Positions 7,490 through 14,600 of a stretch of 24,835 nucleotides of DNA are shown here, one piece after another. The position numbers were made by a program, and so were the translations under genes. Below the pieces are notes generated by a model. That model was not told where the DNA came from. It saw only the letters and a program-made list of their open reading frames with translations, and did no database searches. The stretch is taken from the IMG/VR virus record IMGVR_UViG_3300025864_000049, positions 1 to 24,835 of that record. One strand, given 5' to 3'. Within the stretch, counting starts at the first letter, position 1, and each line of letters starts with the position of its first letter. The stretch comes from a virus.

Positions 7490-8038
7490 ATGTTAAAGTT
7501 AAAGACCGCCCCCGCAGCCGAACCGGTATTAAATACTGATGTACAGGCATACCTCCGACTCGATAGCACGGCGTATAATACCTCACTTACTAACTATGTG
7601 ACTATGGCGCGTATGCAGGCGGAAGCATACACGCGTCGCGCATTCATAACGCAGACGTGGTATTTAATGCTTGATTCGCGCGAGATTAACGAAGTTATCA
7701 GTATACCGCGCCCACCCCTTATTAGCGCCACTATACTAACATACAACGATGCCGGGACGCCCGCAGCGCAGGAAGCAGCGTCTTACACCGGTGATACCTA
7801 CAGTGAACCCGGGCGCATATACCTAAACCCTGGGTATACCTGGAACTACACGCGCGAGCGTAACGGTATGCTGATAGAATTTATAGCAGGTTACGGTGCG
7901 GCAGCAACCGACGTCCCCGCCGATATTAAGATGGCGATAACCGAAGCAGCCGCTTTATATTACAACAGCGGTGAAGTAGGCGAGTTACCAACGAAGGTAA
8001 AAGACCGGCTCAAGAGTTACCAGGTGATGTATCTTTGA
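7490..8038 (+). CDS. Head-tail connector protein (gp6-like)
   Basis: About 182 residues from the ATG at 7490; an in-frame ATG at 7463 overlaps the preceding gene and is less likely. The protein has the arrangement of the HK97 gp6/SPP1 gp15 connector family: an N-terminal helical segment (DVQAYLRLDSTAYNTSL), the RMQAEAYTRRAFITQTW helix-strand region, a P-R-P-P-L turn with the SATILTYND strand, and a C-terminal helix DIKMAITEAAALYY. These proteins form the ring under the portal to which head-closure proteins attach. It overlaps the next gene by four bases at TTTGA. Strong assignment by pattern and gene order. Confidence 0.85.
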   Translation: MLKLKTAPAAEPVLNTDVQAYLRLDSTAYNTSLTNYVTMARMQAEAYTRRAFITQTWYLMLDSREINEVISIPRPPLISATILTYNDAGTPAAQEAASYTGDTYSEPGRIYLNPGYTWNYTRERNGMLIEFIAGYGAAATDVPADIKMAITEAAALYYNSGEVGELPTKVKDRLKSYQVMYL

Positions 8039-8385
8039 AGCTTGCCGCGCCAGTACCCTTTAACCAATTCCGTGAAAGGATAACGTTTTACTCCGTAACC
8101 GAAACGGTAGATACCTATGGTGGAATAACTACCGCTGAAGTATCATTAGGCAGCGCGTATGCGGCAGTCGAGAAACTATCTGGAAGCGAACAATGGCGCG
8201 CGGGCGGGCAGGCAACGGAAGCGGACTGGACTATAACGACGTGGTATCGCTCCGATATAATCGTTACCCCTAAATGTATAATCAAGTTAGGCTCGAGAAC
8301 GTGGGATATAACCAACGTTATAGACGTGGAAAATAAGCACCAGTATTTAGTTATTGGCTGTAAAGAACGTGAGGGTGCAGTATAA
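8035..8385 (+). CDS. Head closure / head-tail adaptor protein (SPP1 gp16-like)
   Basis: 116 residues with a TTG start overlapping the connector stop. Pattern FNQFRERITFYSVTETVDTYGGI followed by AYAAVEKLSGSEQW, TITTWYRSDI and WDITNVIDVENKHQYLVIGCKE is the classical Phage_H_T_join fold: an N-terminal strand, 'GG...' turn, 'WA.V..lsG.E.' helix and the terminal 'y.l..c.e' strand. These proteins close the head and adapt it to the tail. Gene order, connector then closure then gp10-like then DUF3168-like, is standard and mutually supporting. The TTG start is assumed because no in-frame ATG exists early in the gene. Confidence 0.85.
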   Translation: MKLAAPVPFNQFRERITFYSVTETVDTYGGITTAEVSLGSAYAAVEKLSGSEQWRAGGQATEADWTITTWYRSDIIVTPKCIIKLGSRTWDITNVIDVENKHQYLVIGCKEREGAV

Positions 8386-8407
8386 TGTTCAACACGGAGA
8401 GCATCAA

Positions 8408-8767
8408 GTGAATATAAACGTAACCCTCGAAGGACAGGCAGAATTTGACGCCAAGATAGCAGCGATTATTACGAAGGCATCGGGTCCAGGGTTACAGGCC
8501 GCGTTAATGGAAGGCGGTAAACTGATAGAGACTGCGGCTAAAGGATTCGCCCCCGTTGATACTGGTCGTTTGCGTAGTTCAATAAATACGGAAGCGCAAG
8601 GCGAGAATACGGTTATAGTAGCACCACACGTCGATTATGCAATGTATCAAGAGTTCGGCACGAAAAACCAGAGCGGAACCCCCTTTATGAAACCAGGGTT
8701 TGAACAATCACGACAACCCGCCATAGATCACATAAAAAGTAAGTTAAAAGCGGAGATGGGTCTTTAA
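8408..8767 (+). CDS. HK97 gp10-like neck / tail completion protein
   Basis: About 119 residues with a GTG start at 8408, chosen because GGAG at 8396-8399 lies 8 nt upstream; an in-frame TTG at 8354 would overlap the previous gene by 32 nt. The sequence AAKGFAPVDTGRLRSSI, then YAMYQEFGTKNQSGTPFMKPGFE, is diagnostic of the HK97 gp10 family (motifs 'APvdTG.Lr.si' and 'Y..f.EfGT....PFl.pa'). These proteins sit at the neck and are needed to join tail to head. Length matches the family. Confidence 0.88.
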   Translation: MNINVTLEGQAEFDAKIAAIITKASGPGLQAALMEGGKLIETAAKGFAPVDTGRLRSSINTEAQGENTVIVAPHVDYAMYQEFGTKNQSGTPFMKPGFEQSRQPAIDHIKSKLKAEMGL

Positions 8768-8768
8768 T

Positions 8769-9197
8769 ATGGTATTCGCGCGCTCTTCGTCATTACTCCC
8801 TATACAATACGCAATAATTACAGCGCTAACCGGCGACGCTGACCTACACGCGCACGTAGAAGATAGAGTATATGATTGGGTCCCCGAGAACCCCACGAAG
8901 CCATATATCCAAGTAACCACGCCAACGGAAGTACCGTTCGATTGTTTCGGTTGTAATGATATACAAGCGGGGCAGCGGGTAACGTTCACTATACACCTAT
9001 GGAGTGCTTATCGAGGTTCTAAAGAAACGAAAGAGATCGCGGCGCATATAAACGACCTATTAGATCACCAGGCGCTAACTGTCAGTGGTTATGATCACAT
9101 TGTAACTGCGAATACTATGACGACCGATATGAGGGACCCCGATATGATACATTGGCACGGTATTATGTATTTTACATTTTATGTTATGCAGTCCTGA
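8769..9197 (+). CDS. Tail completion protein (DUF3168 / SPP1 gp17-like)
   Basis: 142 residues. The N-terminal helix SLLPIQYAIITALTGDADLHAHVEDRV, the strand YIQVTTPTEV, the VTFTIHLWSAYRGSKETKEIAAHINDLL helix-strand and the final ITFTFYV-type strand are the standard arrangement of DUF3168 proteins, which join the tail tube to the neck. It begins one base after the previous stop, as usual for this pair. The central Cys pair (DCFGCND) is unusual for the family. Strong assignment by pattern plus neighbours. Confidence 0.82.
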   Translation: MVFARSSSLLPIQYAIITALTGDADLHAHVEDRVYDWVPENPTKPYIQVTTPTEVPFDCFGCNDIQAGQRVTFTIHLWSAYRGSKETKEIAAHINDLLDHQALTVSGYDHIVTANTMTTDMRDPDMIHWHGIMYFTFYVMQS

Positions 9198-9230
9198 TTT
9201 AGAAATTATAAAAGAGGCGATTAAAACAAA

Positions 9231-9686
9231 ATGGTAGTAACTACAGCATCTAAAGCGTGTTTAAAGGCGTCCGTTGTAGCGGGTGGCGCTGGTACATATA
9301 CCGCAATTAACCTGCTGGAATCAATGGACGTAACCGAAACAACAAAGAACGTAGACCTAACGCGTATGGAGGGTATAGCGGCCGCGGACGCGTGGACGAA
9401 AACGTCAACGTCGATGTTAAAATCTGCGTCATTTAAAGGTGGTGGATTCTTTGACTATTACGGCGATACGACCGGACAAAAATATGTAATGGATAACGTA
9501 AATAATGGCGCCCTCTGTTGGTTGCAATACTTTTACGGCACCGGCACCGATCCAAACTGGGATTATGTAAAAAGTAACGTGATGGTTACGGACTTTACGA
9601 TCAAGACAAGCACGAAGGATATGATAACTTTTTCGTTTACCGCTGAGAGTACGGGCACGGTAAGCCACGGGCAGGCGGATATCTAA
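9231..9686 (+). CDS. Tail tube-like protein 1
   Basis: 151 residues; the first of three consecutive genes with the same overall design. It opens with an alternating hydrophobic strand set (LKASVVAGGAGTYTAI, ESMDVTETTKNVDLTRM) and later has FKGGGFFDYYGDTT, the long strand MVTDFTIKTSTKDMITFSFTAEST and a final GTV/GQADI end. This matches the fold of siphovirus tail tube proteins, which are beta-sandwich monomers stacked in rings. AAGAGG about 14 nt upstream is the ribosome-binding site candidate. Which of the three is the main tube subunit is unknown. Confidence 0.75.
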   Translation: MVVTTASKACLKASVVAGGAGTYTAINLLESMDVTETTKNVDLTRMEGIAAADAWTKTSTSMLKSASFKGGGFFDYYGDTTGQKYVMDNVNNGALCWLQYFYGTGTDPNWDYVKSNVMVTDFTIKTSTKDMITFSFTAESTGTVSHGQADI

Positions 9687-9719
9687 GATATAGAATAAAC
9701 TAAAGGAGATACTAGAAAA

Positions 9720-10154
9720 ATGGTAGATACTGGGATACAAAGCGCAGCGAATATAGACCTATATTGCGGCGCAGGGGATGTGGCAACGTGCATAGGTAAT
9801 ATTACCTCCGCCGATTTAACGGTAGACGGTAAAAACGTTGACACGACACACTTTAACTGTGCGACACCGCCGACATACACGTCGAGTAAACAAACGATTA
9901 AAAGCGCTAAAATGTCGCTTAAAGGCTTTTACACACCCGATGATGCAGGACAACTTATACTTCTTGCAGAGTGGAACGGGGCACTAGGCACGTTACAAGT
10001 TAAAATGACCTTTGGGTCTGCGGGCACGTATTATTTCAATGGCCCTATGGCGGTGGATACGGTAGCGGTAAGCGAAAAAGCAAGCGGCGGACTCGTCGAG
10101 GTTACTTACTCACTCACAAGTAACGGAATCTGTAAATTTGACGCAGCACTATAA
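9720..10154 (+). CDS. Tail tube-like protein 2
   Basis: 144 residues, similar in plan to the previous gene: a short N-terminal strand, then ITSADLTVDGKNVDTTHF, KMSLKGFYTPDDAGQLILLAEW, MTFGSAGTYYFNGPMAVDTVAVS and VEVTYSLTSNGI. The 'D..G....dtT.F...' and 'l.G.y.p.d...' segments occur in tail-tube proteins and also in the third gene, so a duplication is likely. A clear AAAGGAGAT ribosome-binding site lies about 12 nt upstream of the ATG. Probable main or secondary tube subunit. Confidence 0.78.
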   Translation: MVDTGIQSAANIDLYCGAGDVATCIGNITSADLTVDGKNVDTTHFNCATPPTYTSSKQTIKSAKMSLKGFYTPDDAGQLILLAEWNGALGTLQVKMTFGSAGTYYFNGPMAVDTVAVSEKASGGLVEVTYSLTSNGICKFDAAL

Positions 10155-10170
10155 GGGTAGGTGATAACCG

Positions 10171-10833
10171 ATGGTTAATGTAATAACCTCCGGACACCTT
10201 GCCGTTCTTTATATCAGCGGTGCGACTACCGCGATGGGTGCGACCGAAGCGACGACACCTAACGCTGGTAAAAACGTTTTCACTATCGACGCTCCGACTA
10301 AGCGCGTGTGGGATCCCACCTATGCGTTAACGCCAACGTGGAGCGCCGGACCGACAGGCACGATAACTAAGAACCGATTAACCGGGCAGTTATACTCAAC
10401 AGCGAATGAAACGACCAATACGGTTACGGTTACGGGTAAATACCTTCCGATGGCCGCTATGTTATATGCTAAAGACTTCTCGATGAGTATAAAGTCGAAG
10501 GTCGTAGATACAACGGCGATAAACTGCACAAGTCCTGCGGCGTATGAGACCAAACAACGGGCCCTTTCAGAAGTAACGGGCACGCTAGGGACGTTCTTTA
10601 CCCCCGATGCGGCGGCTACGTTTGGCACGGCGATAACGGAATACTTTATCAATAGTTTAACAAACGCCACCGTATTCGCTTTAGAGTTGTATGTTTCAGC
10701 AAACTACAGCCTGAGAGCGTGGGTTACCGTTGACACGGAAGCGATAAAGGCGAGCATTAATAACGTGCTCGAAGAAACGGTAAGCTTTAGAGGCGTCGTA
10801 GACGCAGACGGTAGGGTAATTTCGCAACTTTAA
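10171..10833 (+). CDS. Tail tube-like protein 3 (long form)
   Basis: 220 residues, longer than its two neighbours because of an N-terminal extension of about 75 residues containing GNETTNTVTVT-like strands (NETTNTVTVTGKYLPM). The rest follows the neighbour's plan: DFSMSIKSKVVDTTAIN, the ALSEVTGTLGTFFTPDAAATF segment, a LRAWVTVDTEAIKAS strand and VEETVSFRGVVD. Tail tube proteins often appear as duplicated genes; the long one may be a tube terminator or an alternative subunit. AGGTGAT at 5 nt before the ATG is the ribosome-binding site. Paralogy is by eye. Confidence 0.7.
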   Translation: MVNVITSGHLAVLYISGATTAMGATEATTPNAGKNVFTIDAPTKRVWDPTYALTPTWSAGPTGTITKNRLTGQLYSTANETTNTVTVTGKYLPMAAMLYAKDFSMSIKSKVVDTTAINCTSPAAYETKQRALSEVTGTLGTFFTPDAAATFGTAITEYFINSLTNATVFALELYVSANYSLRAWVTVDTEAIKASINNVLEETVSFRGVVDADGRVISQL

Positions 10834-10848
10834 AATTGTAATCTTAGG

Positions 10849-10856
10849 TTTATAAT
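10849..10856 (+). promoter_or_regulatory. Possible internal TATA box upstream of the tail chaperone
   Basis: TTTATAAT in the gap between the tube and chaperone genes. If used, transcription would start near 10880 and give a leader of about 50 nt before ATG 10932. AT-rich TATA-like octamers arise by chance, so this is weak. Confidence 0.25.
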
Positions 10857-10931
10857 CATCTATTGTTAGATGGTAGGAAGCGATACGCTTTGGAGAAAAA
10901 CGGAGATAAGGCTACGAAAGTGGACTCGGCT

Positions 10932-11285
10932 ATGAGTCTACGCGATCGAATATTGAATGCGAAGGATACGCGCGAAGAAATAGTAGACGTCAGCGAATGG
11001 GGCTGGGGAAAAGTCCTTGCTAGAAACCTTACGGGGTTAGAGCGTGCGATACTTAGTAAATTAAGCACGTTCAGCGTTAACGGTAAGATGACATCGAAAC
11101 AAACTGCGGCAGATACGGTAATACTGGGTTCATATGATCCCGCTACTGGGGAAAAGTTATTCACCGAAACCGACAGGAACGCACTATTGACGCATAATAG
11201 CGCACCGCTCGATAAGATAGCCGGAGTTATAAACGAACTGTCGGGGTTATCGATTGAGTCCGAGGACGAAGCGGCAAAAAACTAG
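10932..11285 (+). CDS. Tail assembly chaperone, short form (gpG-like)
   Basis: 117 residues from the ATG at 10932. The start MSLRDRILNAKDTREEIVDVSEWGWGKVLARNLTGLERA is the usual opening of gpG-type chaperones ('d..d.r.E.V.VpeWg..V.vr.Ltg.eR'), which bind the tape measure protein during tail assembly. In-frame TTG codons at 10863 and 10890 could extend it, but ATG 10932 matches family starts. The gene ends AAA AAC TAG, and the last sense codons form the slippery heptamer A AAA AAC (11276-11282). Its location between tail tube and tape measure genes is diagnostic. Confidence 0.85.
   Translation: MSLRDRILNAKDTREEIVDVSEWGWGKVLARNLTGLERAILSKLSTFSVNGKMTSKQTAADTVILGSYDPATGEKLFTETDRNALLTHNSAPLDKIAGVINELSGLSIESEDEAAKN
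11276..11282 (+). other. Programmed -1 ribosomal frameshift site A AAA AAC
   Basis: The codons GCA AAA AAC TAG place the heptamer in the classic X XXY YYZ register immediately before a stop codon. Slippage by one base joins the short chaperone to the 70-codon extension. I do not see a strong stimulatory hairpin downstream; the CGCC/GGCG pairing near 11302-11321 is only four base pairs. Confidence 0.85.
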
Positions 11286-11494
11286 AGAACGACAATTTCC
11301 GCCGTGCGTGTTTCTCGATGGCGCGACATATATTCCATATGCCCGTAAGAGCGATGTTAGAACAAATAGATAGTTATGAACTAACGGAATGGTTTGCGTA
11401 TCTCGAGATAGAGGCAAAAGAGCAAGAGCGCGAGAATAAGCGCCGGGAAGCGGAGGCGAAAGCTAGTAGTAGCGGAAGCGCGCCGACGTTTTAA
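11276..11494 (+). CDS. Tail assembly chaperone -1 frameshift extension (gpT-like)
   Basis: Starting at the heptamer A AAA AAC, the -1 frame is open for about 70 codons, through the segments RRACFSMARHIFHMPVRAML, YELTEWFAYLEIEA and a charged tail ending SGSAPTF. This is the gpT half of a G/GT chaperone pair: it recruits the tube protein, while gpG alone coats the tape measure. The short form stops at TAG 11283-11285, directly after the slippery site. An internal ATG at 11318 has no ribosome-binding site, so the frameshift fusion is the likely product. Expected product: one protein from the gpG start through to 11494. Confidence 0.85.
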   Translation, partial: KKLENDNFRRACFSMARHIFHMPVRAMLEQIDSYELTEWFAYLEIEAKEQERENKRREAEAKASSSGSAPTF

Positions 11495-11509
11495 ATATTA
11501 TTAAAGCAT

Positions 11510-11537
11510 ACCCTCTTAGATACATAGGTAAGGGGGT
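11510..11537 (+). other. Inverted repeat between chaperone and tape measure genes
   Basis: ACCCTCTTA (11510-11518) pairs with TAAGGGGGT (11529-11537), nine pairs with one G-U, around a ten-base loop. It lies just after the frameshift extension and overlaps the G-rich ribosome-binding site of the micro-ORF at 11550. It could control that ORF or protect the mRNA end. No T-run follows, so it is not a terminator. Confidence 0.45.
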
Positions 11538-11549
11538 GTAAAACCAAAC

Positions 11550-11627
11550 ATGGATATAAAACGCGAGATACCCTGGTGGGTTCTTATGGCAATAGTATTC
11601 GTATTTTGCTATAATACCACATTATAG
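11550..11627 (+). CDS. Micro-ORF, single-pass membrane peptide
   Basis: A 25-codon ORF, MDIKREIPWWVLMAIVFVFC then YNTTL, with a basic N-terminus and one hydrophobic segment. AAGGGGGTG, about 10 nt upstream, is a plausible ribosome-binding site. It lies alone between the chaperone and tape measure genes, and four other tiny membrane ORFs occur in this window, which makes chance less likely. It has no recognised family. Confidence 0.4.
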   Translation: MDIKREIPWWVLMAIVFVFCYNTTL

Positions 11628-11656
11628 GGTATTGAGGCTGGATAAAAGGATAGATA

Positions 11657-14600
11657 ATGGCCGTTGATATAGCGGAATTAATGATTAAAATCGGAGGGGA
11701 TGCTTCCGAGTTAAAGAACGCTGTTAGTGATGCGAAGGGGTCTGTTGAATCATTATCCAGTACACTTGGGTCTGTCGGTAAGGGTCTTACGGTTGGTGTA
11801 ACTGCCCCGATCGTAGCTATCGGAGCCGCGGCTTTAAAGGCGGCGTCGGATGTTGGTAGCGGATATAGAGAGATACAAAGGCATACGACGGATACTGGCG
11901 CTGCCCTTACAGCCCTTAAAGGCGTGTATGACAATGTATTTTCGTCCGTGCCCGTAGGTGCGAAGGAGTTAGGGACGTCGTTAGCTAGCTTAAACACGAT
12001 GACGGGGTTAACGGGTGCCGGTTTAGAAGAGTTAGAAACTAAATACATAAATTTATCTCGCGTGATGGACGCCCCGCTTATACCAACGATAGAAAGCGCC
12101 ACTATGGCATTTAAGGCGTTTGGCATCTCCGCTAAAGATCAATCAGGGGAGCTGGATAACCTATATAAAGTAATGCTGGCCACCAATTACGCGCCCGCTG
12201 AATTATTAGGTACATTACAGGATGGCGCCCCCGTGTTGCAGGCGTTCGGGCTCAATCTCGATGAGTCGGCAGGCTTTTTAGGGAAATTGCGCGATATGGG
12301 ACTAGATGCTGCGCCTGTAATAACCGCCATGCGTACCGAGATAGCTAAGGGTGCCACGGAGTATAAACAGGACGTAGCCGCGCTGGAATCAGATACCCTC
12401 GCCCTCTCTAAAAATACCGACTCGAAAAAGACGGCCACGCTTTCTGCTCAGGTTTACGCGGATAAACAAAAAATAAATACTGACTTAAACCAAAACTTGG
12501 GTGAGTCGTTTACTTCTTTAGTTACCAAGATTAAAAACGCCAAAACCGAGACAGAAGGTATAAACTTAGCTATGCAGGCCTTTGGGACTAAAGGCGGTTT
12601 AGCGATGTATAAGGCCATAACCGACGGCTCTATAAGTCTTACTAATTTTAAAGACGTTACTAAAGACGTTAAAACCGATATTAACGGGATGGCTACGAGC
12701 ACTACCACACTATCCGACTCGATGACGGTGTTAAAGCAGCGTTTAGAACTAGCTATGACCCCCCTCGGGACGGCTATGACTACTGCCGTTAAAAACGCGG
12801 AACCGCAGTTCCAAGCACTAACCGGTGTTGTAGAACAAGCAGGTAAGGCATTCGCAGCGTTACCCCCGGATATGCAAACCGATATAGTACTTATCGGTGG
12901 TATTGGCGCCGCTATAGGGCCGACGTTGGTAGGGGTCAGCCAGTTTGCATCCGGTATCGCACAGATAGGGGCGGCGGCATCGGGATCGACGGGCGGGATT
13001 AAAGGATACGGTCTGGCATTAGGTGAGCTGACGATAGTTTTAACGGCGGCGTTGGTTGCGCAAGAGCTATTAAACACCCAGATGGATATAAGCGCCCATA
13101 ACGAAGTGTTGAAACAAGCAAACCAAGCGAAAGACACGGTAACGGGCACTAAAGACGACCCGTGGAATTTTGATTTATACGGCGCCCTAGATCAATTCAC
13201 AGGGGGTGGCGGAAATCAGAAGGGGCCCGTGGTCATCAAGGTAACCGGGGACTTGACGCAATTTAATTCAGCGATGACCACGGCTGTTGCGCAACATCGA
13301 GAGGCTCAAATAGTCGCGCAAGCAATAACAGCATCCGCTACCTCAGATTTGGATACAACATCAAGGGTAAACCGTATAGCGGTAATCACCGCGCAGGCTA
13401 TAACGTCCGTGGCAGAGTCCAACTTAACTGTTACCGAAAAGAAAACCCGCATAGCTGAGATAATAGCGCAAGCGCAGACAAATGTGGCGGGTTCTAACTT
13501 AGACGCCACCGCAAAACAACGGTTGGCAACGATACTGGCAGAAGCGCAGACGGCTGCCGCTAACGGAACCTTAGATGCCGCAGCATTGCAGCGAATTGCC
13601 ATGATACTCGCGCAAGCCGAGACGTCCGGGGCAAATGCGGCACTCAACGCTCTTGTTACACCCCGAACCGCGTATATTAATGTTGTAACCACTGGGGCTA
13701 ATCAGGGAACATATATCCAAAATACAAGTTCTACACCATATAACGTAGCCGCATACGGATCTGGCGTACCGGGCACTCCGGGTCAAGGGGTTCCCACTAT
13801 GCAACAAGGCGGCCACGTTACAAGCGGCCCGCAAATGGCACTCATTGGCGAAGCCGGTCCCGAAGCAGTTATCCCGCAAAAATATTGGGGCGGCGTAGCA
13901 CCGTGGGTATTGGATTCATTACCTAGATATGCAGGCGGTGTAACGACAGGTGGGTTTACCCCCTCTAATTATCAGTATGGTGCGGAAGCAAATACCCCGG
14001 GCGCATGGTATAACGAAGGTTCCGGTTCGTGGAAATTTGAAACGCTAGAAGAGCAGCTAACGTGGTTAAAGTATATCGCCGCGCGCGATAACGCGGGTAA
14101 TGATTTATTACAATTATGGATTAATCAGTCTAAAGGGGTTTACGCACAGCACACTGCGGAACTTGCCGCGCTGAATAATAGAACAAGTACAACCACAACG
14201 GATACTAACACCGCCGCTATAGCCTCGTCATGTAACTCTATGGCGGGCTCATGCGCGGCTACGGCTTCGTCTTGCGGTTCAACCGCGTCCTCTTGCGGTT
14301 CGGCTGCATCTAGTTGTGCCGCAACCGCGGGCTCTTGTGCGTCAACGGCGGGGTCGGCTTCAGCGTGCGCGCAGGCGGCTAATACAACGGCGGCGGCTAC
14401 GACGCAGACCGCTACGACAGTTAAGGGTGTGAATTGGACGGCGGAATCGCAGGCAAAATATCCTGCATTATACTCGCAAGGTGTTGGTGCAGGATGGGCT
14501 ACCGTAGCGACACCGGCGCAAAAGGGGCTTTACGAACGGGCCGCGGAAGCAGGAATAGACCCCGCACGGCAAGCGGTAATGGAGAAGATGAAGGGAACTA

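Noticed and set aside
10320-10670. 116-residue minus-strand open frame in the third tail tube-like gene
   Set aside because: Shadow of a plus-strand coding gene with similar composition; no promoter, no neighbouring gene in that direction.
12454-13149. 231-residue minus-strand open frame within the tape measure gene
   Set aside because: It lies opposite a clearly coding gene, has no ribosome-binding site or recognisable motif, and its composition mirrors the Ala/Thr/Val-rich coding strand.
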